Shown: piece after piece, positions 38,925 through 48,949 of the stretch | Position numbering within the stretch: the first letter of the stretch is position 1 | Layout of the letters: every line of letters begins with the position of its first letter | Assembly (NCBI RefSeq): GCF_007859935.1 | Contig: NZ_SJPO01000001.1 | Coordinates: forward strand, 620,001-684,000 | Origin: Posidoniimonas polymericola | GTDB lineage: Bacteria > Planctomycetota > Planctomycetia > Pirellulales > Lacipirellulaceae | Reading direction: 5' to 3' | Length of the DNA stretch: 64,000 nucleotides | Program-made: the position numbers and the translations under genes | Notes under the pieces: generated by a model | Databases searched by the model: none | Seen by the model: the letters and a program-made list of their open reading frames with translations, nothing else | Told to the model about the DNA's origin: nothing

Positions 38925-38954
38925 AATTTAGATTACATCTGTAAACGGTGTCAA
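38925..38954 (-). promoter_or_regulatory. blaI-M56 promoter with BlaI-type operator between -35 and -10
   Basis: On the minus strand a perfect TTGACA (38954-38949) is followed after 18 bases by TAAATT (38930-38925). Inside the spacer is the perfect inverted repeat TTACAGATGTAA (38933-38944), matching the BlaI/MecI core TACA-N2-TGTA. A repressor bound there would block the polymerase, giving autoregulation of the operon. Confidence 0.75.
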
Positions 38955-39110
38955 CGTGAGATCCCGCAGAATCTCGGGCCGCCCGCACCGGGAGCCGGCA
39001 GCAAGAGAATCTCTCAATCTGCCCGCTGCATGGTGGAAAGCAGCCCGCCCGGCGCGGTCAAATAGGGCGGCGACCTCTTCAACAAGTCAATCGGCAGGCG
39101 GGAGCAAGAT

Positions 39111-40679
39111 ATGGGGAGAGACACAACACGACCGACGCTCGCAGTCCTTGTGGCGCTCATCGCGGCCGGCGCCGCTACCGCCGAAGCCGAGCGACCCAAC
39201 ATCGTCTTCATCATGAGCGACGACCACGCCTACCAGGCGATCAGCGCCTACGACGGCTCGCTCAACCAGACGCCCAACCTCGATCGGCTGGCGGCCGAGG
39301 GCGTGCGGTTCGACCGCTGCTACGTGACCGACTCGATCTGCTCGCCGAGCCGCGCCTGCATCCTGACCGGCAAGTACGGTCACCGGAACGGCGTGACCAA
39401 CAACTACACCAAGTTCGACGGCGGCCAGGTCACCTTCCCAAAACTGCTGCAGCGGGCCGGCTACCAGACCGCGATGATCGGTAAGTGGCACCTCGGGAGC
39501 GACCCCACCGGGTTCGACCACTGGGACATCTTGCCGGGGCAGGGCAAGTACTACCGGCCCGACTTCCGCACCGCCGACGGTCAACGCGCCGTCGACGGCT
39601 ACGTGACCGACGTCACCACCGACCTGGCCGTGCGGTGGCTCACCGAGCAGCGGGCGACCGACAAGCCGTTCCTGTTGATGATGCACCACAAGGCGCCGCA
39701 CCGCCCGTGGGACCCCGCGCCCGACAAACTGGCCGCGTACCGGGGACGCGAGTTCCCCCAGCCCGCCACCTTCGACGACGACTACCAGGGCCGGGCCTCG
39801 GCCGCGCGGCTCGCCGAGATGCGGATCGAGCAGATGCGGCCCAGCCCCGACCTGAAGATCTGGGACGACGACGACCGGCACCGGCGGTGGCTCTACAAGC
39901 ACATGTCGGACGCGGCCCGCGCGAAGTGGGAGCAGGAGATCGACCCGCGGTGGGAGCAGTGGGCCGGCGGCAACGACCCTCGCGTGGGCGACCCGCCGCT
40001 GCAGAAACGCCGCTGGATGTGGGAGCTGTACCTGCAGGACTACCTGGCGTGCGTCGACTCGGTCGACGAGAGCGTCGGCCGCGTGCTCGCGACTCTGGAA
40101 GAGCAGGGCTTGGCCGACAACACGATTGTCGTCTACACCAGCGACCAGGGCTTCTACCTCGGCGAGCACGGCTGGTTCGACAAGCGGCTGATGTACGAGC
40201 AGTCGCTGCGGACGCCGCTGCTGATCCGCTGGCCGGCTGCCAGCAGTGTCGAGGCCGGGCGGGTAGAGAAGCAGATTGTGTCGAACGTCGACTTTGCCGC
40301 CACGTTCCTCGACGTGGCCGGCGCCGACGTGCCCGATGCAGTGCAGGGCCGCAGCTTCCTGCCGATGCTCAGCGGCCAGACGCCGCCGGACTGGCGGGAG
40401 GACTTATACTACCACTACCGCGAGGGGCCCGAGCGGGACCACGCGGTTGCGCGGCACGAGGGCGTGACCAACGGCCGGCTCAAGCTGATCCACTACTACG
40501 AGACTAGCGAGTGGGAGTTGTTTGACCTCGAGGCGGATCCCCACGAGGTGCGCAGCGTGTACGACACCCCTGCCTACGCCGAGCGGCAGACGCGGATGCA
40601 TCACCGGCTCGGCGAGCTCCGCAAGGAGCTCGGCGTGCCGGACCCGACGCCCAACGGCCCGGTGGCCCTAGGCCAGTGA
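39111..40679 (+). CDS. Exported sulfatase
   Basis: A 522-residue secreted type I sulfatase, which removes sulfate esters from glycans. The formylglycine motif C-S-P-S-R is in DSICSPSRACILTGKYGHRNG, so an anaerobic or FGE-type maturase must act on the cysteine. Metal ligands are visible in FIMSDDHAYQAI and in the TSDQGFYLGEHGWFDK block. The C-terminal subdomain is typical (WELFDLEADPHEVRSVYD). Signal peptide: LAVLVALIAAGAATAEA. The substrate is not assignable from sequence. The last 12 bases overlap the convergent PEP-CTERM gene. Confidence 0.93.
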   Translation: MGRDTTRPTLAVLVALIAAGAATAEAERPNIVFIMSDDHAYQAISAYDGSLNQTPNLDRLAAEGVRFDRCYVTDSICSPSRACILTGKYGHRNGVTNNYTKFDGGQVTFPKLLQRAGYQTAMIGKWHLGSDPTGFDHWDILPGQGKYYRPDFRTADGQRAVDGYVTDVTTDLAVRWLTEQRATDKPFLLMMHHKAPHRPWDPAPDKLAAYRGREFPQPATFDDDYQGRASAARLAEMRIEQMRPSPDLKIWDDDDRHRRWLYKHMSDAARAKWEQEIDPRWEQWAGGNDPRVGDPPLQKRRWMWELYLQDYLACVDSVDESVGRVLATLEEQGLADNTIVVYTSDQGFYLGEHGWFDKRLMYEQSLRTPLLIRWPAASSVEAGRVEKQIVSNVDFAATFLDVAGADVPDAVQGRSFLPMLSGQTPPDWREDLYYHYREGPERDHAVARHEGVTNGRLKLIHYYETSEWELFDLEADPHEVRSVYDTPAYAERQTRMHHRLGELRKELGVPDPTPNGPVALGQ

Positions 40680-43600
40680 GCGGCGCCGCGACAAGAGCCA
40701 TGTTCCCGTCGCGGCGAGCAGCAACAACGCAGCCGGCTCGGGTGCGTTGGCGGGAGTCGCCGCCGGCGCGGTGAGGCCGAAATGGTTCGCCCACGAATCG
40801 TAGTCGGCAGCGTTGTACTGACCGCGAGGGTTGTCTCGCCAGGTGGCGTAGTCGGCGGCGTCGACGAGGCCGTCCAGGTTGAAGTCGCCCGGCAGGGCCG
40901 CCACCGCGGCGACCTGGTAGGGCTGGTAGTCGATTGCCCAGACGAGGCCGTCACCAAGCTCCGGCAGCCCCGTGACCGCGTCGAACACTCCCTCGGTCGG
41001 GCCCATGAGGAAGGCGATTTCATCGCCGTAGCTTGGCGCAATGGCATCGGCGAAGTCGAAGCCGAGCGTACCGCCGAGGCTGCTCAGCTGGCTGACCCGC
41101 AGCACGCTGTGCAAGTTGGGCGTCAGGCCGTCGACCGCGATCCGCAGCTCGCCGGTCGCCGACTGCTGGAAGCCGCCCCGCACGAAGAGGTCCTCCGGGC
41201 CGGCGTCGGGTGCAATCAGCCCCGCGTTGTTGAGCGATGTGATGCTAGGCGTCTGGTCGTTCAGCAGCAGCTCGCCGTGCCCAGTGATGGCGGACCCCGT
41301 GTGGTTGTTGAGAAAGTTGGCGGTGAGGTCGCCGGCGACTTGGATGGTCGCGCCACTGGCGTTAATCAGCCACGGCGAGGAAATGTTGTTGCCGCTGCTG
41401 GCGGCCTCGATCACGCCGCGGTTGGTGAAGGATTGATTCTGCGAGACGACCAGAAAGTGTCCCTCGCCGGAGCCGGACAGCAGGCCGTTCTGCAGGAGGT
41501 AGCTGTTCGTTCCGAGGTTGATGGTGAGGCCGTCGGCCGCGTCGGCGATAATCGCCCCATTGTTGACGATGTCGTATCGGTACGCATTCATACCCCCGCT
41601 GCCGGTGATCCGGTGTCCGGCCGCGTTGGTGAGCAGGCCGACCGGGCCGGACCGCGGGCCGGTGAGGACGCGGTTGACCAGCCGCAGCTCGCCCTCGCCG
41701 CTCAGCGTGGTTGGTTGCCCGGCTAGGCTGCCGCTGCCCGTCAACTCGATCAGGGCGTTGTTGACGATGTTTCCGCCGAGGTTCCCCTGCTGAATCTGCA
41801 GGCGCCCCGCGTTTACGATGTCGCGCAGCGACCCGTTTGGGTCGCCGAGGGCGCCGTCAATGACAATCATGCCGTCGGCGATCTCTTCATCGGGGCTCGC
41901 GTCGGTAGTGAGTCGACCCCCACGCAAGGCGTAGGCCGAGACCACAGCGCCTGCTTCGGCGTGCACCCCGGCCGCCGTGGCGCCGAGCAAAACCTCGACC
42001 GATGGAAGCACAAGCGTCGAACCGGCGCGCGCGACCAGCAGCCCGTGATTGCGGATCTCTTTCCCGGGCGCGTAGCTTGTTCCGTCGCCCGCGACGCTCT
42101 CCACTACCCCGTGGTTGTCAAGGATAATCTGGTAGGAGCCCGACGGGCTGTTCGAGAGCAGCCGAAGGGTGTTGTCGCGGTTCGTGACAACAACATCCGC
42201 CGGCGTGCCGCCCTGCTCGGCTTCAAACCGTCCGCTACCCGCCAGCACCACCATGCCGCCCCCAGCGAGCTCGAGGCCCCCGGACACCACCAGCAGTTGA
42301 GTTTCCAGCACGCCGGTGTTCTCGATGCGGCCCCGCAGGGCAACCGCGCCCGCTTGCCCGCCGACGTGCCCCTCGATCCGCACCGAGTCGAGGATGGCCG
42401 GCTGAGACGAGAAGCCGAACTGCAACTCGGACACGGGGCCGCTTGGCGGCTCGTTTGACTCGTACTGCGCGTCTGTGCGTAGGACGCCGCCGTGGATCGT
42501 CGTGCCATAGCCAAGCGACACCTGCCCGCCGCCGGTCGCCTCGATCACGCCAGCGGCGGAGCCCTCGAAATTCTGCAGCTCGGCGCCTTCGAAGCTGTTG
42601 CCTTCGATCCGGAGCAAGCCGCCGGCGCCGCTAGCGCTCAGCACGCCCGAGTTCACGACCGGAACGCCGCTCAAGTTGTTGAAGGCGATCCGCAGCAACC
42701 CGCCGGGCGTGGCGGCGTCGGGGCCGTGGCCGGCGTCGACTACGCCGCGGTTGATGAACTGCCCGCCGTAGACGTCAATCGTGCCGCGACCGATTACGGT
42801 GTTGTCTTCGTTTGTAATCCGCGTGAAGCCAACCGAGCTGGGGTTGATGCGCAGGAAGTCTTGCCCACCCCCCACTGCCGGGTCGCCGAGCAGCAGCTCC
42901 CCGCCGCCGGTCAGCGTGGCGTCGGAAGTCAGTTGGGACGCCTCGCCGTGGATGATCTGCCCGGTGTTCTCGATCTGACCGGCGAACGGCCCGTACAGCT
43001 GCAGTCTTCCCTCGACCCGCACGTCCTGGATGGCGTTCGCCCTGATCTCGCCGGCGGGATCGGCGGCGAGCACGCCGCCTACTACAGTGACGCGGAGGTC
43101 GACCAGCGAGTTAGGCCCGGCCTCGATGCGGCCGGCGTCGCCGCCAACGTAGTTGAGCAGTTGGCTCATCCCCCCGCCCTCGTCAACCAGCAGCGTCGCC
43201 CCGTTCTCGGCCCGCATCAGTCCGGTACTTGTCATCAGCAGCGACGACGGCGCCGAAGCGCCGATCGCCGTCTGCAGCTTCAGCTGATAGTTGGGATCGT
43301 TGGCGACGATCGTTCCTTCGTTTAGCAGGTTGCGTTTGGTGTCGATGCTGCCGCTCCCCTCGATCACGCCGAGGTTGTACAGCAGGGGACTCCGCCCGCC
43401 CAAGGCGGAGCCGAGCGAGGGGAGGGCGCCAGAGTTCAACTGGACCAGGGTCAGCCGGCCGGTCTCGCCGATCACGATTGGCCCCATCGGGCCCACCCGT
43501 CTTGCGTCCTCGAGCCGGAGCGCGCCGTCGAGAGCGAAGAGTCCGTTGTGATACAGGTTGGCGCCGCCCGCAAGCGTCAGCGCGTCGCCGGCGTCGATCG

Positions 43601-43844
43601 TTAGGTCGGCCACCGTCACGGTCGCGGACTGGTTGAGCGCTACGGAGGAGTCGACCGCCGGGCTGCGGTCGATCTGCGTCACGTCGGTCATCGCCTCGGG
43701 CACGGCGCCAAGCGACCAGTTGGCGGGCTCCAGCCAGTCGTTCGACACGCCGCCGATCCAGAAGTTCTCGCTCCCGAAAGCGGCGCCGGCGGCCGTGGCG
43801 GCAAGCACGCAGGCTGCGCGGCAAAACGCGGTGACCGAACGCAT
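40668..43844 (-). CDS. Large repetitive surface protein with dockerin-like and PEP-CTERM ends
   Basis: A 1058-residue exported protein with signal peptide (AACVLAATAAGAAFG). The N-terminal motif NFWIGGVSNDWLEPANWSLGAVPEAMTDV resembles the start of planctomycete autotransporter-like beta-strand-rich proteins. About 850 residues of Asn/Gly/Leu-rich short repeats follow, consistent with a parallel beta-helix. A dockerin-like pair of calcium loops lies near the end (GDFNLDGLVDAADYATWRDN). The tail is PEP-CTERM-like: APEPAALLLLAATGTWLLSRRRS. It probably forms an extended surface or matrix fibre. Confidence 0.85.
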   Translation of the reverse strand: MRSVTAFCRAACVLAATAAGAAFGSENFWIGGVSNDWLEPANWSLGAVPEAMTDVTQIDRSPAVDSSVALNQSATVTVADLTIDAGDALTLAGGANLYHNGLFALDGALRLEDARRVGPMGPIVIGETGRLTLVQLNSGALPSLGSALGGRSPLLYNLGVIEGSGSIDTKRNLLNEGTIVANDPNYQLKLQTAIGASAPSSLLMTSTGLMRAENGATLLVDEGGGMSQLLNYVGGDAGRIEAGPNSLVDLRVTVVGGVLAADPAGEIRANAIQDVRVEGRLQLYGPFAGQIENTGQIIHGEASQLTSDATLTGGGELLLGDPAVGGGQDFLRINPSSVGFTRITNEDNTVIGRGTIDVYGGQFINRGVVDAGHGPDAATPGGLLRIAFNNLSGVPVVNSGVLSASGAGGLLRIEGNSFEGAELQNFEGSAAGVIEATGGGQVSLGYGTTIHGGVLRTDAQYESNEPPSGPVSELQFGFSSQPAILDSVRIEGHVGGQAGAVALRGRIENTGVLETQLLVVSGGLELAGGGMVVLAGSGRFEAEQGGTPADVVVTNRDNTLRLLSNSPSGSYQIILDNHGVVESVAGDGTSYAPGKEIRNHGLLVARAGSTLVLPSVEVLLGATAAGVHAEAGAVVSAYALRGGRLTTDASPDEEIADGMIVIDGALGDPNGSLRDIVNAGRLQIQQGNLGGNIVNNALIELTGSGSLAGQPTTLSGEGELRLVNRVLTGPRSGPVGLLTNAAGHRITGSGGMNAYRYDIVNNGAIIADAADGLTINLGTNSYLLQNGLLSGSGEGHFLVVSQNQSFTNRGVIEAASSGNNISSPWLINASGATIQVAGDLTANFLNNHTGSAITGHGELLLNDQTPSITSLNNAGLIAPDAGPEDLFVRGGFQQSATGELRIAVDGLTPNLHSVLRVSQLSSLGGTLGFDFADAIAPSYGDEIAFLMGPTEGVFDAVTGLPELGDGLVWAIDYQPYQVAAVAALPGDFNLDGLVDAADYATWRDNPRGQYNAADYDSWANHFGLTAPAATPANAPEPAALLLLAATGTWLLSRRRSLA

Positions 43845-43912
43845 GACGAGACTCCCAGCCGATGGACAAGAGCGGGTCGCCCGGTTCGGCGGGGAGCCTC
43901 GCGTGAGGGCCC

Positions 43913-43918
43913 ATTATA
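43913..43918 (-). promoter_or_regulatory. Perfect -10 box upstream of the repetitive surface protein
   Basis: TATAAT on the minus strand, about 70 bases before the ATG at 43844. No convincing -35 box is found. Confidence 0.35.
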
Positions 43919-44030
43919 GTCCGCCGGCAGCCCTACCCGCCAGGAATTCGCGGGCTAGAAGCAGGCGCCGCCGAGGAAGAATGGCAGCGAGCCGGTCGCA
44001 ATTAAGCCGCCACGGTCGCCGCTCGGACTG

Positions 44031-47000
44031 CTAGCGGACTTCGACCCATTTCATGATCCGCATCTCAGTCGACTTTCCGGCGGCGTAGGCGGCGGTGACC
44101 TCGTCGGGCAAGAGCGCCCGGTTGTAGAGCCGCGCGTCCCACATTGGCCCCTGGAAGTACGCGTCGGTCGCCCAGTTGCTGCGGGCGATGAAGTTGCTGA
44201 TGCGGACGACGTCGGGCGGCGTGCCGATGGTTTGGGCGTAGGCGAACTCTCCATTCACGTACAAGGTCGCCCAGCCGGTGGAGTCAACCGTAACGGCGTA
44301 GTGTCGCCAGGTGTTGTTGACAATGGCTGACGATGACACCAGGAACTGGTCGCCTAGGCTTCCTCCGCGAATGCCAGCCCGCACATGATCGGACGTGCCT
44401 TCTCGATTGAGGGTCAAGTTCTGGGCGTCGGTCCCATTGCCGATGTCGAAGAACCTGGCCCAGCTGGCGGTTGCGGTTGGCTTGGCCCACACCGTGAAGC
44501 TGTAGCCTTCGCTGAGATTAGCGGCCACGGTCGGCAGCACAACGTGCCCGTCCGCGCCATCGAACGAAGCGGCCTTCAATTTCGAGAGGGGACCTGTCTG
44601 ACCGAGCACCACGCCACCGGAGTACTCCGCGTGGAGCCCGTAGCCCGACGAGTCGACCGCGGTGTAGCCGCTGGTCTCGTCGAGCTTCCAGCGTCCGATC
44701 AGCCCGTAGATCTCGGCGATCTCCGGTTCGGTGAGCCCCCGATTGTAGACGCGGAAGTCGTCCAGTACGCACGGGTCGCCATTCTTGAAAGGGTTGGACC
44801 CCAGGTATAGCGCGCCTGTGTTCCCGTACGAGTCGCCGTCGACCGTGCGGGTGCTGTCGAGTTGCCCGTCGATATACAGTCGGTAGACTCGGCCGGATTT
44901 GGTCAGCGTGAGGTGCGACCACTGGTCGGTGGGCAGCGGTTCTGCGGATATTGAACCGGCGTTCCAGTTCCCGTTGGCGCTGATCGCGTACTCGACTCGG
45001 TTGTCGCCGAAGTTGAGTGACAGGTTGGGGGTTCGCTCCTGTGAGGTGTCGCCCTTGTGCACCAACGGCCGGTCGTATGAGTCGGGCGCAGACGGCTTCA
45101 CCCACAGCGCTACGCTCAGATCGCCGCCATCAACTCCCAGATCGTCGAGCGACGGCGATGACGGCGCGGTGACATGCTGCAGCGTGTCGGTAATCTGGGC
45201 TCCATAGAGTCGCGGGGCGGCGTGACCGAGCGTGGGGCCGTCGACGTAGGCTCCGTCGTTCCCCAGCGGGGTCGCGTCATTGGCGGTCGCCCCGGTTAGC
45301 TCGTCAAGCTTCCAGTGGACGATCAGCCCGTACAGCTCGGCGACCTGCTTCTGAGAGAGCCAGTGGCTGTAGATGCGGAAATCATCCAGGGCGCCGGTGA
45401 AGTACTGATTTGAACCGGTGCGGCAGCCGAACGTCATCAGGGCGGCCGGCTGCTTGGTAAGGTCGGCCGCGTAGACGCCGGAACGGTCGAGCTGGCCGTC
45501 GACGTAGACCTCGTACTCGTCGTCCGACGAGCGGTAGTTGACGACGATGTGGCGCCAGCGGCCGATGAAATCAAAGGCCTTGGTGGGCGTCATGTCGTCG
45601 GGCGCGCCGGACCAGCAGAGGTCGAAGTAGATCCTGCCGTCCGGGTTCTGGAAGCACTCGTACGCGTTGCCGTTGCCGAACGGCCGCTGCCGCACCGCGG
45701 GGGGGGCGTCGCAGCGGACCCAAAACGCGACGCTGCCTTCTTCCGGCGGGTCGAAGTCGGCGGCGGTGAGCGCGTCGCTGGCGCCGTCGAAGTACAGGGC
45801 GCCGCCCCGCACGCCCTCGATCCACTGGGGAGCGCCGGCGTTGAAGTCGGCGTGGTTGGCGTTCGGGGAACTATCGGCGGCTGTTGTGCCCGAGGCGTCG
45901 TCGAAATCCCAATGGCCAACCAGGCCGTACAGTTCTACCACCTCGGCCTGGCTCATTGCGTAGTTGTAGACCCTCAGGTCGTCGAGCGAGCCGGTCAGGT
46001 GACTGCTGTAGTAGGGGGTCGCCTCGTCGCCGGCAGTGGTCTGCGAGCCGACCGTGAACGACGGGTTGCCGGACGAGGTGGCCGAGCCCACCAGCACACC
46101 GTCTAGGTAGAGCCGGACCTGTTTGGTGGCGCCGTCGAAGGTCGCCGCGTAGTGCCGCCAGCCGGTCCCGACCGTCGAGCCGCCGGACGCCCCAAACTCC
46201 TCGAGGACGCCGCCGTTCCAGAACGCCAGCGACGGAGCGCCCTTGGCGGCCGAATGGGACAGCAGCCCGACCGCGTCGCCTACCGTTAGGATGGTGGCGC
46301 CGTGGGTGTCGTAGCCGGTGGTGTTCGCCCAGCCCGCGACGGTGAAGCTGCCCGGCTCGCCCAGCTCGGTGGCGACCTGAACCTTGCCGCCGCTGCCGAC
46401 TGTGAGCGCGTTGTCACGCTTGCCGTCGGTCCACGCGGTTGTGCCGCTGACGGCGCCGTCGTGGTTGTAGCTAGAGGAGTCGTTGGCGGTGGCGCCGGAG
46501 GTCTCGTCGAGCTTCCAGTGCAGGAGCAGCGGCGAGGCCTCCGTGTAAGTCACGTGCAGCTTCGGGGCGTACGCGGAGTTCCCGGACCGTTTCCAGAGAC
46601 CCGTCCCGCCGGAGACTGGCTTGAGTATCATCACCATCGCGTTTCCGGGCGACCATCCTGTGCGGCTGACAACTTCTTGGATGATGTGGGCAATGTCCGG
46701 CGAAGGCATCGACTGCCCCTCAGAGAACGCCATCGAAGGCGCCGTGGCCGCGAGATTGGCGGTCGTTCGCGGGCGGGTGCTGAGATTGTTTGCGGTAGTA
46801 CTAAAGGTGGGCGGGTTGTCGGCGGCTTGGGCGTAGAGTTCGACCGAGAAGGCGGCGGTTTCCGAGCCGTAGTGGAACATCTCGAAGGTCGCGCTGTTGA
46901 TCGTCGCGCCTGCCGGGATCGTGACATTCTGGAAGCGGGCGCCGACGTAGTTGTCGAGCCAGCTGTAGCCGTCGCCGACCCACATCTCGCCGGTCGACGG

Positions 47001-47177
47001 GTCCTGGTCGGCGTCGTCGGAATTCTGCGAGACCGTGAACGTGACGCTCGTTTGAGCGTGGGCAGCTGCTGGGGCCAACGCGGCCACCGCAAGGCACGCC
47101 AGGCCGATCGCGCAGCCGGCCGCGCGGCGCAGGCCGAAGTCGGTGCGAGCGGGGGGATGGGCGGGAATCGTGGGCAT
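44031..47177 (-). CDS. Large secreted protein with four LamG domains
   Basis: A 1048-residue exported protein with signal peptide (GCAIGLACLAVAALAPAAAHA). Residues about 40-230 form a beta-rich domain like the DNRLRE or carbohydrate-binding type (FTVSQNSDDADQDPSTGEMWVGDGYSW ... GLWKRSGNSAYAPKLHVTYTE). Four LamG/concanavalin-like repeats follow, each starting like HWKLDETSGATANDSS-N-DG and ending in a DDFRIYNRxLSxxEVxELYG block. Such domains usually bind sugars. No PEP-CTERM tail is present: the end is KSTEMRIMKWVEVR, so anchoring is unclear. The frame stays open upstream into rpoD, but the start at 47177 gives a proper signal peptide. Confidence 0.88.
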   Translation of the reverse strand: MPTIPAHPPARTDFGLRRAAGCAIGLACLAVAALAPAAAHAQTSVTFTVSQNSDDADQDPSTGEMWVGDGYSWLDNYVGARFQNVTIPAGATINSATFEMFHYGSETAAFSVELYAQAADNPPTFSTTANNLSTRPRTTANLAATAPSMAFSEGQSMPSPDIAHIIQEVVSRTGWSPGNAMVMILKPVSGGTGLWKRSGNSAYAPKLHVTYTEASPLLLHWKLDETSGATANDSSSYNHDGAVSGTTAWTDGKRDNALTVGSGGKVQVATELGEPGSFTVAGWANTTGYDTHGATILTVGDAVGLLSHSAAKGAPSLAFWNGGVLEEFGASGGSTVGTGWRHYAATFDGATKQVRLYLDGVLVGSATSSGNPSFTVGSQTTAGDEATPYYSSHLTGSLDDLRVYNYAMSQAEVVELYGLVGHWDFDDASGTTAADSSPNANHADFNAGAPQWIEGVRGGALYFDGASDALTAADFDPPEEGSVAFWVRCDAPPAVRQRPFGNGNAYECFQNPDGRIYFDLCWSGAPDDMTPTKAFDFIGRWRHIVVNYRSSDDEYEVYVDGQLDRSGVYAADLTKQPAALMTFGCRTGSNQYFTGALDDFRIYSHWLSQKQVAELYGLIVHWKLDELTGATANDATPLGNDGAYVDGPTLGHAAPRLYGAQITDTLQHVTAPSSPSLDDLGVDGGDLSVALWVKPSAPDSYDRPLVHKGDTSQERTPNLSLNFGDNRVEYAISANGNWNAGSISAEPLPTDQWSHLTLTKSGRVYRLYIDGQLDSTRTVDGDSYGNTGALYLGSNPFKNGDPCVLDDFRVYNRGLTEPEIAEIYGLIGRWKLDETSGYTAVDSSGYGLHAEYSGGVVLGQTGPLSKLKAASFDGADGHVVLPTVAANLSEGYSFTVWAKPTATASWARFFDIGNGTDAQNLTLNREGTSDHVRAGIRGGSLGDQFLVSSSAIVNNTWRHYAVTVDSTGWATLYVNGEFAYAQTIGTPPDVVRISNFIARSNWATDAYFQGPMWDARLYNRALLPDEVTAAYAAGKSTEMRIMKWVEVR

Positions 47178-47314
47178 ACGCAAACGTACGCCACCGGTCC
47201 GCCCGGTCACTCCACTCAGCGTCTGTCGCTCGCGTCGGCCGGGGCGCGTCTTGCCAGACGCGCGGCCTTTGCCGGTTGTAACGCCCGGGCCAACCGCACA
47301 CGCTCGCCGGCCAC

Positions 47315-47347
47315 AAAAAAAGCCCCGCGATCGCTCGATCGCGGGGC
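47315..47347 (-). terminator. Intrinsic terminator of rpoD
   Basis: Perfectly complementary arms of about 12 bases (47322-47333 and 47336-47347) are followed on the minus strand by seven T residues. It lies about 30 bases after the rpoD stop and separates it from the LamG gene. Confidence 0.9.
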
Positions 47348-47377
47348 TTCGGAGTCTTGTGGTTGTCGACCGCTGGG

Positions 47378-48949
47378 CTAATCGAGGAAGCCAACCAGCT
47401 CGGCGCTGCGGCTGGGCTGCTGCAGCTTGCGGACGGCCTTGGCCTCGATCTGGCGGATACGCTCGCGGGTTACCTTGAAGATGTGCCCGACCTCTTCCAG
47501 CGTGTAGCTGTAGCCGTCGCCCAATCCGTAGCGGAGCTTGATGATCTCCCGCTCGCGGTAGGAGAGGGTCTTGAGGACCGAGGTGATCCGGCCGCGGAGC
47601 ATCTCTTGGGCCGCGCCGACCGACGGGCTCTCGGCGCCGGAGTCGGGCAGCAGGTCGCCGAAATGGCTGTCCTCGCTGTTGCCGACCGGGCGGTCGAGGC
47701 TGATCGGGTAGCGGCTCATGGCGAGCACGCGGCGGGCCTCGTCGATGGTGCACTCGGCGGCGCGGGCCGTTTCTTCAATGGTCGGCTCGCGTCCCAGCTT
47801 CTGCAGCAGGGCGCGGCTGACGTTCCGCACGCGGCTCATGGTCTCGACCATGTGGACCGGGATGCGGATGGTGCGGCTCTGGTCGGCCACGGCGCGGGTG
47901 ATGGCCTGACGGATCCACCACGTGGCGTAGGTGCAGAACTTGAAGCCGCGGCGGTACTCGAACTTGTCGACCGCCCGCATCAGGCCGGCGTTGCCCTCCT
48001 GGATCAGGTCCAGGAACGACAGGCCGCGGTTGCGGTACTTCTTAGCGATCGACACCACCAGGCGGAGGTTGCCCTCCGACAGGCCGCGCTTGGCCCGCTG
48101 GTACTCGGTGTAGATCTCCTTGAGGTCGGCCACCCGGTTGCGGAGGCTGGTGGGGGTTTCTTGCAGGGCGCGGAGGATGTTGCGGGTCTCGATGATGACC
48201 GGCTTCCGCTCCTCCATCGGGCGGCGGTCCTTCTTCATCTGGGCCAGCTGTTCGCACAGCTCGTCGACGCGGCGGCTGAACTGCTCCAGCTGCTCGATCA
48301 TCGGCTCGATCCGCTGGGTCCGCAGGCCGAGCTCCTCGACCAGCAGCACGGCGCGGCAGCGACGCTGGCCGAGGCGGCGCCAGGCGGCGCGGCGCTCCGG
48401 CATCTTGTGCAACTTGCTGGTCGCGATGCGGTAGTCTTCGGCGTTCCGCTCCAGCAAGATCTCGAGCGTCCGCAGGTTGTGCGGCATGCGGCCCAGGATC
48501 TGCTCCTTCTCCAGCCGGTCGGTCACGCTGACCTGCACGGTACGGTCGAAGGGGAGCTCGCCGCGGTGCACGCGGCCGAGGATCTTCACCGCGTTCTGAA
48601 TCACGTGGTCGCAGGCCAGCAGCTTGCGGCGGAACGCGGTGCGGGTAGTCTCGATCCGGCGGGCGAGCGAGATCTCCTCCTTGCGGGTGAGCAGCGGGAT
48701 CTCGCCCATCTGCGTCAGGTACATCCGCACGGGGTCGTCGGACCAGGACTCGTTGTCGTCGGCCTCGAGCAGGCCTTCTTCCTCGTCCGAATCGTCGTCG
48801 GTCGTGTTGTTCGTCGTGACCGAGTTCGAGATGCCGCTGCTGTCGTCGTCGTCGTCCGAGCTCGCCAGCGACGAACCGAGTCCCGCGGCAACCTCCGTTG
48901 CTACGGCGCCGTCCTCGTCAAGATCGTTGTCCAAAAGGGATTCGTACAA
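47378..48949 (-). CDS. rpoD: Primary RNA polymerase sigma factor RpoD/SigA
   Basis: A 523-residue vegetative sigma factor. Region 1.2 starts [22 protein letters not shown]. Region 2 includes [60 protein letters not shown], with 2.4 determinants for -10 recognition. Region 3 and region 4 follow ([18 protein letters not shown] ... [27 protein letters not shown]). The N-terminus is a Ser/Asp-rich acidic stretch instead of a normal region 1.1, and a non-conserved insert of about 170 residues lies between 1.2 and 2. The first available start is TTG at 48949, with GGAG nine bases upstream and an in-frame TAA before it. Confidence 0.96.
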   Translation of the reverse strand: MYESLLDNDLDEDGAVATEVAAGLGSSLASSDDDDDSSGISNSVTTNNTTDDDSDEEEGLLEADDNESWSDDPVRMYLTQMGEIPLLTRKEEISLARRIETTRTAFRRKLLACDHVIQNAVKILGRVHRGELPFDRTVQVSVTDRLEKEQILGRMPHNLRTLEILLERNAEDYRIATSKLHKMPERRAAWRRLGQRRCRAVLLVEELGLRTQRIEPMIEQLEQFSRRVDELCEQLAQMKKDRRPMEERKPVIIETRNILRALQETPTSLRNRVADLKEIYTEYQRAKRGLSEGNLRLVVSIAKKYRNRGLSFLDLIQEGNAGLMRAVDKFEYRRGFKFCTYATWWIRQAITRAVADQSRTIRIPVHMVETMSRVRNVSRALLQKLGREPTIEETARAAECTIDEARRVLAMSRYPISLDRPVGNSEDSHFGDLLPDSGAESPSVGAAQEMLRGRITSVLKTLSYREREIIKLRYGLGDGYSYTLEEVGHIFKVTRERIRQIEAKAVRKLQQPSRSAELVGFLD

